Assembly: GCA_025201765.1 (NCBI GenBank)
Contig: MU623457.1
Location: forward strand, 6,012 to 70,011
Length of the DNA: 64,000 bases
Source of the DNA: Daldinia sp. FL1419
Taxonomy: Eukaryota; Ascomycota; Sordariomycetes; Xylariales; Hypoxylaceae
Reading direction: 5' to 3'
The stretch's first letter is position 1; every line of letters starts with the position of its first letter. The translations under genes were made by a program, and so were the position numbers. The notes below the pieces were generated by a model that was not told the DNA's origin, did no database searches, and was given only the letters and a program-made list of their open reading frames with translations. Below, piece by piece: positions 30,454-42,081 of the stretch.

Positions 30454-33400
30454 CTTGCTACTCTACTTCGCCGGAGTGTGTATAGAAAAGGAGTTCCCGT
30501 TTGATAGCGGAGTATCTACCCCCCCTGGCGAGAATGGGCGATAGGTGAGCGGGTGTAACTGATCACAATCACGGGATAAATAACTGCCAGTTGAGATATG
30601 ATAACCTTGGAAGACGGTGGCGGGGATGTGCAACCAAGATATTCCAATTTAGGGAAATATTGTCAATATTAGGATACCCTTTTGTTGTTATTTATGGCAA
30701 GCGTTGTACGACGAAATGTCGGAGAGCTGATATCGATTCAAATTTAGAATTCGAGAATCTCAGGGGGCTGCTGGCCATAGTCCATTGACCAATCAGCTAT
30801 GACATGTTTTAAAAGGTGGAGTTCGAAATGGATCTTTCCTGACTCTGCAGCTCTGTTTTCTTTGCCCCTTGTAGACGCCACAGCGCTGTACGTAAACACT
30901 ATCGCGGCATTGTATTATACGATCAAAAATGGGACCCTCCAAATTCGCACAACAAGATTCAACGTAGTGTTATATTGCAAACGTCTATTTCGTACCACTG
31001 TAGCATTCATATATTTATTTATTATAACTATTATATAAATCCAAGTTAGCTTAGCTTGCATGTAATCGCCGTCTCATTACTGTGGCTTTTGCCGCACCGA
31101 TGCTTTAATAAATATCTCAACTCAAGCTTTGAGGCTTTAACATGGTAATCAAGGTTAGCTACCAGGTCTACCTGGTAGATGCGGCTCTTTTCTTAGTCGC
31201 GAAGGCGTCGATCCCGTCCAGGCTGTCCAGGCTGTCCAGCCTAAAAGAACTAACCTACTAATTACCTACATACACTGATAATACGGAGTACGGAATACGC
31301 CATGAAGCCAATACGAGACATGGCATCAAGACTTGCTTACATCTTACATTGATTGATACCTCCCTCTTCCCTTGTACCGTAGCCCCCACGTGGAAATCTT
31401 CCGATTGTCTATTTGCTACAAAAGTGACGTGGCGGTTTTGGTTAGTCTCGTCATCATAACCTCACGAAAAAAAAGCGATCAATATAAACTGTCATTCTCG
31501 ATTCGACTTCGTCGACAAAAGAAGGGTCCACCCATTTCCGAGACGTAATTTGATCGAGGTCTTCGGCAGACAATTTCACCGGTCTCTCAATACGTAGTTT
31601 GAATACATTATATTACGAGGTAGGCAGCTCAATACATAACTCAATACGTCCGTAGCTGAAGCTCCCCTAAACCAACCGATATGAAGTTTCATCAAATGAT
31701 TACCAAGTGGATTGCTCTAGAACTTAGTACTCAATTAGTTCCCGCTGGTTCGACGAGAAACCATGTATCGGGCGAACTAATTGATCCAAAGTGGGGAGAG
31801 AAGTTGCATTTGTTATTGCGAGACATAATACATTGTATCGCCAATTTGTCACTAGAATCTTGGGGGCTATTTTAATTAACTAGTATCAAAGTAGGATTTG
31901 CACCCAATGCATGACATATTCTTGGATGAAGCCGCCTAGCCGTCATAACGGCCGCCTCTGAATAATACCTAAGGTACCCAAGATAAATGTAGTTAAATAG
32001 AATAACGGCTAGGTTCAGGATGGAGAGAGCTGTTTATCGGCGGCTTGAATGCCAACCACAGCATCAACGTATGTGAAAATACTACCCACCCTACATTGGA
32101 GTCCGGTCAGGCTAGACTTACGCAACGATGCAAGCCCAAGCCAACTTCCGACCCACTTTCTCCTGTTGTTCAACAGTCAAACCAATGTCGGTAAAATGTG
32201 ATAGATCTCTTGGATAACCTTTTTTCAGCCTTGAACCGCTCTAAGCCTGCACGTCTCGACAATGTATTGATACCCTACCTATATAGTATATACCTTATAT
32301 GCTTTTGACTAATATGAAAATGTGGAATGGGGGATGATGCTGGCTGTCACGGTAGGAGAGGGACCTCCTTCTCGGCGTTTGGAGGGACGCTGCAGTATTC
32401 CGTCCCCCGAGGGCATTCGAGAAAAATACTCCTAATGTATCGTGGCTGGGATACCGCAACATGTTCAAAGTGAACATCGTGTTGTGGATCTTTGGTCGTC
32501 TAGCTTATCAGGGTCTAGCCCATGTCCACATGTGCCGTAAGAGGATTAGTTTGGCCTGTTTGAAGGGGCATTTTCGAAGAAGTGATCCATCTGCGCATCG
32601 AATATTCGCGGCCAAGTACTGTACGGTACAAGGGAGATATACACCGCATATCGATTTTACCTCCGCTTCATCGTGGCCATGGGGCAACCGATAATTTCCT
32701 GGAGCAACCATCAAGGGGTTAAGATGGCTAGAAGGAAACCAAACTAAATAAAAGGGGATGGGATGCTCCCTTTTAGCTACTTCGGCCGTGTCCTCCCTTT
32801 TCTCTTCGCACACTTCTTGATCAGGCAAGACTGCAAATAGTAGGGTGCAGGATATTCACCAGGTATGTTTATGATCTTCTCTCTTTTTTTCAATTTCATG
32901 GCTGCAGCGTATCGCTTTTTTTTGTTTTTTGCTGCCTTCTCCCCGCTTCGGTCTTGCATGTGATTGAGCGCCACAAGAAGAGGCGAACTGTCAAGCTCTG
33001 AGACATAGACCACGGAACACAGACAGCATAGGATTACCTTTGGACACAGCATACACAAGCATAGGATGGCAAAGCTTGGGGAAAGACGCCACGTCCTTGT
33101 AATGGGAAGAAATAATTCGTCTTCCGACAAGCCATTGCGACATGAAAGCTCTGATCCTCGGAAGTCCTTTGTTACTATGTCCACTATGTCGCTAGTGTTG
33201 CCTGTTGCCGGGTAGGAACCGGACAAGAGTCGGATAGAACAAGAATGATGAGGTAAAATGGGGATGAATAAGTTACTTGGATTGGACAAAAAAAATAATG
33301 GGAAGAGAGCCCAACTAAAAAATAAAATAACACCAAGCAAGCGGAAGGAAGGAACCAAAGCAAATCCAGCAAGAACAAGCAGGGAAAAGACAGAAAATGA

Positions 33401-33747
33401 CTTGCTCTAACTTAGTCTGCATTACGTCAATGGTGCATTTGGGACTGCAGAAGTGAGCTAACCCCCCTTTTTTTAGGTATCAAAAATTACCGTAGCTATC
33501 AAAGCTCCGCCGCCAACCAAAATTTACCCCGCCATTGCCCCCCCAAAAGTCTAGACAAATCGTCATTCCCAAATCGTCACTAAAATAAATCTTTACCTCC
33601 CTTTCCCCGTTAAAAGACGAGTTCTTCCTAATACACGTCCATCGCGGTTTGGGAGTTTACTTTTTGTCTTACTGTTGATTCAGTACTCCATCCATTGGCA
33701 GAAGATACGTAAAGCATACACTTGCTTTAATCTATACAAATTACACA
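30454..33747. other. Long intergenic region upstream of the UGP gene
   Basis: No gene is supportable in these 3.3 kb between divergent genes. A 193-codon minus-strand frame at 33358-32777 starts with TTG and has its first ATG only after two thirds of its length; I do not call it. A GTCCAGGCT-type triplicate repeat lies at about 31216-31242. The last 300 bases before the UGP start are pyrimidine-rich, as in strong fungal promoters. Confidence 0.45.
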
Positions 33748-35987
33748 ATGGCTTCAGCAATCAAGAGCGCGCTACCTTCCCACCTGAAGCCCGGTGGGAA
33801 CGACGCGGACAGCGAGTTCGCTGGTCGACACCACGGAAAGACTCGATCGCACATGGTGAGTGCAACTTCATTTCCCTCCCCCCCCCTTGTGACTGGTTCA
33901 TTTCGCTGTGGAATTAATCCATAGCAACTTGTATTTTTGAGTTCCCCGAGTTTGTGAGAAGAGAGACAGATAGGAGTCACAACCTTCGCTTAAAACTTCA
34001 TCACTCTTTTTGTTTCCTATTCACCATGACGAGTTAGCCCAAGAAACCCAAGCAGCCCAAGCATCCCAGACTGCCCAAGCACCTCAAGAATTCCGAGGAA
34101 CCCACGTTTTGTATGCCTCAGAACTTGAAATTGCATGACAAGATAAAGTTTCTCCTTCGTCGGCCACCACCTGGAAAGCCCGATTCTTCAAGCAACGAAC
34201 CCAAACCGCAACCTTCCAATTCCTCCTTGAATTCAGTTACGTTACTATATCATGTTCACTATATTTATAATTCTTACCCACGCTCTCGGGTTATGATGTT
34301 TTCTGTTCATCCATCATTTCAACTAAATTATATCAGAATTTTCTTCAACAATCATCTCAATAATGCGTGTCTTACTAACAACAAATGATAAGGCCTTCGA
34401 GAATGCCTCGACCAACGTCGCTGCAGCGCAAATGCGCAACTCTCTGACCGAGCTCGCCGAGACTGTTAAGGACCCTGAGCAGAAGAAAGTAGGTGCTCGT
34501 CTATAATCCCAAATGTCTCGGGCGTATTAAACTAACCAATCACGTTAGCTGTTTGAGACCGAAATGGATAACTTCTTCGCTCTCTTCCGTCGATACCTGA
34601 ACGACAAGGCCAAAGGCAACGCCGTGTACGTATAAACTCCGTTGTGACTATTATTGGATTAAAGTTAAGGGATGCAGCTAACAATTGGCCGTTTAGTGAC
34701 TGGGATCGCATCAACCCTCCTGCCCAGGGGCAGGTTGTTGACTATGAAGACCTAGCCAACTCGGAATCTGTTGGATTCCTCAATAAGCTTGCCGTTCTGA
34801 AATTGAACGGTGGCTTAGGAACTTCCATGGGTTGCGTTGGACCCAAGTCCGTCATCGAGGTCCGTGATGGCATGTCCTTCCTCGACATGTCCGTCCGACA
34901 AGTCGAATACTTGAATAGAACCTACAACACCAACGTTCCCTTCATTCTGATGAACTCTTTCAACACCCACGACGACACTGCCGCCATCATCAAGAAGTAC
35001 GAAGGCCACAACGTTGATATCCTTACCTTCAACCAATCGCGATACCCCAGAATCTACAAGGACTCGCTTCTACCTGTCCCCAAGAGCTTCGACTCGTCCA
35101 TCAATGAGTGGTACCCTCCCGGACACGGTGACGTCTTTGAGTCTCTCTACAACTCTGGGCTCCTTGATAAGCTCATTGACCGGGGTATCGAGATTATCTT
35201 CCTATCCAACGTCGACAACTTGGGTGCCGTCGTGGACCTACGCATCCTACAGCACATGGTTGAAACCAAAGCCGAATATATCATGGAGCTGACCAACAAG
35301 ACCAAGGCTGATGTCAAGGGTGGTACCATCATCGACTATGACGGTTCCGTTCGCCTGCTAGAAATTGCCCAGGTTCCCAAGGAGCACACCAACGAGTTCA
35401 AGTCGATTAAGAAGTTCAAGTACTTCAACACCAACAACATCTGGATGAACACCAAGGCCATTAAACGCGTTGTGGAGAACAACGAGCTTGAGATGGAGAT
35501 CATCCCGAACGGCAAGACCATTGCCGGTGACAAGAAGGGCGAGTCTGACATCTCTATCCTTCAACTGGAGACCGCTGTGGGAGCTGCCATCCGTCACTTC
35601 AACAACGCCCACGGTGTCAACGTACCCCGTCGCCGTTTCTTACCTGTCAAGACCTGCTCTGATCTCATGCTCGTCAAGTCGGATTTGTACACCGTTAAGC
35701 ACGGTCAACTGCAAATGAGCCCCAGCCGTTTCGGTGGTGCACCGCTCATCAAGCTTGGTAGCGATTTCAAGAAGGTCTCCGACTTCCAGAAGCGCATCCC
35801 ATCAATTCCTAAGATCATCGAACTCGACCACCTCACAATTACCGGTAACGTCAACTTACATCGTGGCGTAGAGCTGAAGGGGACCGTTATTATCGTTGCA
35901 ACGGAAGGCTCTACGATCGATATTCCTCCGGGATCCATCCTAGAGAACGTTGTCGTCGAGGGTAGCTTGCGTCTATTGGAGCATTAA
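33748..35987 (+). CDS. UGP1: UTP-glucose-1-phosphate uridylyltransferase (UDP-glucose pyrophosphorylase)
   Basis: Cytosolic enzyme making UDP-glucose from UTP and glucose-1-phosphate, feeding glucan, glycogen and trehalose synthesis. Exons are 33748-33855, 34393-34488, 34549-34625 and 34697-35987, giving 523 residues, the normal family length. The nucleotide-binding loop LKLNGGLGTSMGCVGPKS lies near residue 130, followed by FILMNSFNTHDDT, FLSNVDNLGA and KGGTIIDYDG. The C-terminus holds the left-handed beta-helix (TVIIVATEGSTIDIPPGS). Introns 2 and 3 are 60 and 71 nt, but intron 1 is 537 nt, much longer than any other in the window. Joining exon 1 to exon 2 in phase 0 gives SHMAFENASTNVAAAQMRN as in other fungal enzymes. 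Confidence 0.97.
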
Positions 35988-37041
35988 TATATGGGAAGGT
36001 CCATTTTATTCGCGTACTTGCGGGACCTTTCTGCTTTTTGTGTTGATGAGCGTTTCGTCCCTCCCCTTTCTATACGTACGCTTTTGCGTATTATAATGCG
36101 CGCGTTTCGCCTAGAGATGTGGTTGTACGGTGATGGTTTAGCCTTCCCCTTGGCCGGTCGCTGGGAATTATTGGAGTCGCATGGCACATAGAGATGACAG
36201 GTGTTTAGTTAGCACGGCAAACAGAGACGGGTGTGCGAAAAGGACGAGGAGAATGAATGACCGATTCATGGCGGGACATGTGGGCGTGGTATGTAGACGC
36301 CAGGAAAATAATGAAATAAAATGGTATGCATGCAGTACGTTGCGGTATATATTTTCAAGTGATGGTACTGTGGTGCGTCTGATAATAATCGTATCTTGTG
36401 ACTTGGCTGCGTGATATGAAGCTCGACGAGATAGCAATTGCAAGTTCTAAGCTAACCTAATAGCTTCCAATACAGCATCTAATGTCGACGCAAAGCCATA
36501 AGATATGACCACTTCATAGCCTCTAAGTGCCAGAGGTTAGGTATTATTTAATACATGAACTAAATAGTATTGACCTTACATTCTCCGTATCCCTGGTTTG
36601 TAGTATACTTTTCCGCCTACCTCTAGGATTTGCAGTATTATTTATATAGTCGTATTATGATATCCCGTTGCTGTTACAGTAATCTAAGTGTTTAAATAAG
36701 AGTGCTTCGTTACGAGCATTGAGTCTGCTAATACATCTTAAGTTGCATCCTTTGAAGGTGCAGTACCTAAGCCAAACGGTACGCGAGAAGGCCAGTCTCC
36801 GATGTGAGAGGAATGTCGAATATAATGGTTGTCGATGCTAGAAGGATCTGTTTGATCCGCCCATCCACGGATCGAGGGACACATAAAATCTACTGTATGA
36901 GATGAATGGCCATACTTCAATCAATCCTTGAGGTTCTATTTGTGTTACCCCTAATGGTACCTTAGTTATATATACACGGCGGAAGTGCCATCTAAAGTAA
37001 CTAGGGTAAAGGAATAGCCTCGATCCTTGTCCTATTCCATA
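35988..37041. other. Intergenic region between convergent genes
   Basis: UGP1 and the ING gene converge here. No gene is seen; the open frames at 35991-36443 are short and overlap on both strands. Confidence 0.5.
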
Positions 37042-38579
37042 TCATTTCCCCTTCTTTTTCATATTCTCGGTGCACGATGGGCAGTACCATCGGCCCTCAG
37101 GTTCGGACTTAAGGCCGACGCAGGTCCAATGGAACCACTCGTAGGGACACGCTGGATTGTCACAAGCGACCATATCGCCGTACGATACGTGCTGGCACAA
37201 ACAGTACTTCTTCCCTTCTTCGTCCTCCTCGTCATCCGATACCCCCGAACCCGCCGATACCGAGCCTCTATCCGGCATATCCTCGTCTCCGTCGAGGTGC
37301 GAGTGTTTACGATGGTGGAGGTGATGTGGTCGGGGCACGGGTGTGCCGCTTCCAGCTCGAGACCCAGCGCGCGACGACCTTATTGATTCTGCGTCCGAGA
37401 GCTCGCTGTCTGCTGTTGATACTGGTGATCCCTTGGATATACCCGCTCGTTTAACACGCGATAATGTCGACTTCGAGTTCGGGGGCTTCTTTCGACTAAC
37501 CCCTGCGGAAGGTGTACCTTTCCTTCCAATACCACCGGCCGTAACCTTTGAACTAGCGCGAGGACCGGCACTACCTGCTCTCCCCGACGCCCCCGGTGTC
37601 CCTGCTTTGGGTGTTCCCGGTCCGAGAGAAGAATGACGAGCCAGTCCGCTCGATGCCGTTGGTAGGCTACCTAGGCCAGAACTTATTCGTGGACCCCTCT
37701 TGGGAGCACTGCCTTTTGTTAGTATTCACTGGTTTCTTGTTTACGCATTAAGAATAGTAATTGTGAGTTTTTCCCCTTTTTGTTTGGGTGCCAAATTCTA
37801 GAGGGAGAAGTTCTGCAATTGATGTTGGAAAGGAAAAGGAGCCCTGGTAGCAAAGAGGTTGTAGAAGGGAGCAAGGAACTCTGGATGGTTACTCACGGTC
37901 CGGCAGAGGACTCGCGCTGGTTGCGGCTGTTCATGATTATGCTTGCGGCGGGAGATGCGGGCGCGGAGCTGGAGATGTGGGCTTGCGACTGAGTGGTCCT
38001 GATTTGGGGGTTGGTAGCTCTCGATCCGTTCGGGGTCGCATTATTAGTGATGGGGTTCAACGGCGTGTTGCTGGCCGCCGAGACTGCCAGCACCCGAAGG
38101 CTAGTATTGCTATTGTTGGCGGCGCTCGGTCGTACCACGGAGGGGATCTCGTCGGGATCGGTGAAACCGGGTTCGTTTCGATCGCTAAGCTGTTTTATCT
38201 GTAGGTCAAGATGACGAATATGCTTGTCAAAGAGCGCCTGCGCCTTTTGTGCCAGGTGGATCTTCTCTTCAGCAAGTTTGTCGGCTCGAGTGTAATTCTC
38301 GCGGATGGTTTCGCGCAACATCTGCTCGCGGGGAAAAGGGGTATGACTACCGTTCATACGAATCCAGCGTTGGATCTTAGCATCGCTCTCTTCGATGGTC
38401 TTAACACATTCCTGGTACGAGCGGTCTTTGTCGGCGATCTCATCCTGGATAAAGCGAATTTCTTCAGGCAAGTTGGCAGTTCGGTGGATGAAGTCTTCTA
38501 GGATGGCGGCGGGGTCGTGGGCCTCGGTCGAGGGCGCCATCTTCTTTACGAAGTCTATGGAGAGATCGTCTCTAGGCAT
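37042..38579 (-). CDS. ING family PHD-finger chromatin protein
   Basis: Predicted subunit of a histone acetyltransferase or deacetylase complex that reads H3K4 methylation. Exons, from the 5' end, are 38579-37897 and 37708-37042, giving 449 residues. The N-terminal ING helical domain spans about residues 20-130 (ILEDFIHRTANLPEEIRFIQ, then ESDAKIQRWIRMNGS). A long Ser/Pro/Arg-rich linker follows, including KRKGTPSAGVSRKKPP-like basic stretches. The PHD finger occupies the last 57 residues: YCLCQHVSYGDMVACDN, then CPYEWFHWTCVGL and WYCPSCTENMKKKGK, with the full C4HC3 set. The 188-nt intron joins SAGP to PKRGP in phase 2. Yeast has Yng1, Yng2 and Pho23 in different complexes; I cannot decide which this matches. 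Confidence 0.9.
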
Positions 38580-40271
38580 CGTTGTTAACCTGGCCCTCTA
38601 AGCGGGGGGCACGCTCTTTGGGTAGGTGATTGTGAGAGTGTGTTCAGAGAACAAGCGAATATACGCGCTAATATGGAAAATACTAGGAAATTGGAAGTTG
38701 GAAACTGGGGAAAAGAAAAGGTAAGTCGGACGGGGATGTAGGGTTTATGTTGGGGGAGAGGGAATTGCTGCGTCGCCTATTATTTTTGTTTTTATTCGTC
38801 TCTTCCTGAGTTCGAAAATTTTTATTTTTTATTTTTTATTTTTTGGCTTCTCTGGTTTATGTATTTGCTGCGGCGGCAAACTAGAAAAGGCAGTACAACG
38901 TAATGCAGGATACGGGAGATACAGGATGGCGGGAGGTACGAATGTTATGAATGCTATGAAAAGTTGTGGTTGTAGTTCTAGTTGTTAATTGAAGGCAATT
39001 GGGAATCACATGTGCATAATCGTGATAATCGTGATATCTGTGATATCTGTATGAATTTGAGCTTCGGCTCACCTTCCTAACCACTCCTAATAATTATCAA
39101 TTTAAAGAGGGTCCTTTTCCAATGAGCAGGAGCGGTGCGATATTTGAGAAGGCGCTAGGAATTGGAAACAGAATTAGGTATAGGTAAAAGATGGTAAGGG
39201 TTTATTTGATTGCTTCATTAGGCAACGTTGGACTTCAAAGAGTTGCTTGCACTTGCACCGGTACACCGGCAGCTACAAACGCGATAAGTCCCAGGGTGGG
39301 GAGTAAATTGGTACAATCGATAAAAATTCAATTCTAAAAGTGAAAGTTGACGAGAGCGAGCAAAGACAACAGATGTTAAACCAACTCGTCTATTACGTAA
39401 TAGCTGCTCGCTAATGTGCTGATGTCGGGTATGTATGTACTGATGTATGGACAAGGTATTCCGTGCATCCTTGGATTCGACCATGTGTTAGGGGTATTTA
39501 TTTAGCGACTTCCATCCGGGCATGTAACGGTGAGAAAAGGTACCTAATAACGTATCAGAAGACGTCCAACTTTGGACCTATATATGTAATTTTTATGTAC
39601 CTCGGCTCACCTTGAACGATAAAGTTATTGTATTGGAATTGTGCTAGGTTCTCCTTTGCTCTTTCCTACATAATGGTATATAATGTAAGCGAATCGGGCT
39701 ACATGAAAGAAAGTCACTTTAATCCAGGTACCGATCCAATCTAATACAGATCTAGCCTAGCGCTTCTTATTTTGCATGTTAGTTCGACCGTGCATTAATA
39801 GTGGGGGCAAATCGGCAGCTACCGCATCCTTGGGTGGTAGACTTGAAAGTCGCCTTCAACTGCTTCATTCGTCTTCGTCCTGACAATTCAAGATAAACTT
39901 CTTCATCACCAAAAAAGCGATATCAAGTTCACACGACAGACATAGATATCATGATAAAGCATAAGCCATATTAGCGCCACTCTCCTATGGTTCACGAAGG
40001 TTCTACACGCGTTGCGTACCTTATATAATACTCACTGCCGACGATTTTTAGTGTCATTTTAATTCACCCTTAACTAAATTTATCCTACGCTTCTAAATCT
40101 ATTTTCAGAGTTGAGTAACGGATAGCCGTCGCATAAATCCAGGTATCGCGACGTCAAACATTTATTCGAGGACCAGTCAAGAAAGGGGTTTTTTTTAAGC
40201 ATTTTTGCGCGACACTTCGCGTATTACGATATTCGTGTTGATCGGTCGTATCTTGTTTCTTAACCTTCAAG
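38580..40271. other. Divergent intergenic region, ING and HOS2-type genes
   Basis: This 1.7-kb region should hold both promoters. An ATTTTTTATTTT-type repeat lies at 38821-38842. No gene is seen; the minus-strand frames at 38881-39084 and 39218-39484 look like untranslated leader sequence. Confidence 0.5.
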
Positions 40272-41771
40272 ATGGAGGTTGACCCGGCGAATCATTATTC
40301 GCTACGGTTACCAAAACCCAATTACCTCCCTCACAAAGCCCATCTTGATGAACCGGTAGTAAAGAAATTTTATAAGCCTTTAGATCGACCAAGCGACCTT
40401 GAAAATGCGGCTTATCTTAATAAGATCAAGCGCTTCGCTCACGAATACGGCATCACAAAGCCGAAAGGCTACACAGTCTCCTTCCATTATAATCCCGAGA
40501 TGGAAAGGCATCACTTTGGCCAGACACACCCGATGAAGCCTTGGCGACTAACTCTCACGAAAAGCTTGGTCTCATCTTATGGGATGAATTTCGCCATGGA
40601 AAATTATACTGCCCGCGCGGCCACATATGAGGAGCTCACAGCATTCCATACGGACGACTATGTCGAGTTCCTTGCTTCGGTTGCTCCCCAGCCGTTGCCC
40701 TTAGACGTCGACAATTCTAGTCCTGATCTCAAGTTTAATTTGGGAGGTAGTGATTGCCCACTTTTTGAGGGATTGTACGACTATTGTTCCATGTCTGCGG
40801 GTGGTTCCCTGGATGCCGCGAGAAAACTGTGTACGGGGCAGTCTGACATTGCCATCTCTTGGGGCGGAGGCCTGCACCACGCCAAGAAATCAGAAGCGTC
40901 TGGGTTCTGTTATATCAACGATATTGTCCTTGGTATACTGCAATTATTACGCATCCATCCTCGGGTCCTCTATATCGACATCGACGTGCATCACGGTGAC
41001 GGTGTAGAAGAAGCCTTCTTCTCTACGGATCGTGTCATGACTGTTTCTTTTCACAAGTACGACCCTCAAGTCTTCTTTCCCGGCACAGGGGCTTTAGAAG
41101 ATAATGGGCCGAGGAGCGAGCACAACCCAGGGGCGCATCACGCTATTAACGTGCCCCTGAACGACGGTATTACGGACGAGCAGTACGAGTGGCTTTTTAA
41201 AAGCATCATCTCTAGATGTATAGAAAAGTTTAGGCCCGGTGCAATCGCTCTACAATGTGGTGCAGACTCCCTGGCTGGAGACAGATTAGGTAAATTCAAT
41301 CTGCTTGTTCAGGGCCATGCATCATGTGTTGAATACTGCAAAAGTCTGAATATTCCTCTACTTATGTTTGGGGGAGGGGGCTACACCCCCCGCAATGTCG
41401 CTCGTGCCTGGGCATTTGAAACGGCCGTCGCCATCGGTCATAATAAGACGATCCCGACGGAATTGCCTCTTCATACTCCTTGGCGCGAGCGTTTCCGACA
41501 AGACACTCTACTACCCACTCTAGAACAGATATTAGGCGAACCACGCCAGAACAAGAATCCTAAAAAGAAGCTAGACGATATTATAGAGCATGTCAGCGAG
41601 CAGCTGCGATTCGTTGAGACCGCGCCCAGCGTGCAGTTTTCTACCATCCCGCCCGATCTCGGTCCAATCAGGGATGAGGTAGAACAGCGAATCAAGGAAG
41701 AAGTCGAGGAGAAGGATGAACTTGGACGGAAACTTCGAGAAGAAGGCATGGGAGATCGCATGGAATTATAA
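40272..41771 (+). CDS. HOS2: Class I histone deacetylase, HOS2/HosA type
   Basis: Zinc-dependent histone deacetylase; yeast Hos2 is in the Set3 complex. Single exon, 499 residues. Active-site elements are complete: HPMKPWRL, the paired His202-His203 in WGGGLHHAKK, GFCYINDIVLG, the zinc ligands Asp238 and His240 in DIDVHHGDG, and Asp332 in CGADSLAGDRLG, plus GGGGYTPRNVARAW with the conserved Tyr. The N-terminal extension and the sequence GMNFAMENYTARAATYEEL fit Hos2 better than Rpd3, and the short charged C-terminus (KEEVEEKDELGRK) also fits. It is divergent from the ING gene. Confidence 0.95.
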   Translation: MEVDPANHYSLRLPKPNYLPHKAHLDEPVVKKFYKPLDRPSDLENAAYLNKIKRFAHEYGITKPKGYTVSFHYNPEMERHHFGQTHPMKPWRLTLTKSLVSSYGMNFAMENYTARAATYEELTAFHTDDYVEFLASVAPQPLPLDVDNSSPDLKFNLGGSDCPLFEGLYDYCSMSAGGSLDAARKLCTGQSDIAISWGGGLHHAKKSEASGFCYINDIVLGILQLLRIHPRVLYIDIDVHHGDGVEEAFFSTDRVMTVSFHKYDPQVFFPGTGALEDNGPRSEHNPGAHHAINVPLNDGITDEQYEWLFKSIISRCIEKFRPGAIALQCGADSLAGDRLGKFNLLVQGHASCVEYCKSLNIPLLMFGGGGYTPRNVARAWAFETAVAIGHNKTIPTELPLHTPWRERFRQDTLLPTLEQILGEPRQNKNPKKKLDDIIEHVSEQLRFVETAPSVQFSTIPPDLGPIRDEVEQRIKEEVEEKDELGRKLREEGMGDRMEL

Positions 41772-42081
41772 GGATACCTTCCTAATATTCAATTCGCGGC
41801 CTAGATATATAAGCGAAAATCATAAACATTGGTCGTAGTGGCATTATACTAGCTAATGGACTTATTTTGTATGTGTCTCCATCTTTAAGACCCTGACTTC
41901 CTGGCAAGCAATATCTTCCATCTTGTTTCACTGGTACATAATAGACAGTACTTAAATATATACCAATATATACCCTATGAAATATACATGCTATAGCTAC
42001 CTAACGAAAGAACTAGGTTAGCCGTTACAAGACTCGGCCTCATTCATGTTTCTTAGAGCGCAAAACTCGACATTATTTCCA
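41772..42081. other. Intergenic spacer between convergent genes
   Basis: The deacetylase and the FAD oxidase genes converge here. Nothing else is seen. Confidence 0.5.

Noticed and set aside
32777..33358. 193-codon minus-strand frame upstream of UGP1
   Set aside because: It starts at TTG, its first ATG is about two thirds of the way in, and it has no recognisable domain; it lies in the pyrimidine-rich promoter region whose composition favours long frames.
34815..35938. Several antisense and alternate frames in UGP1
   Set aside because: They are shadows of a strongly codon-biased gene.
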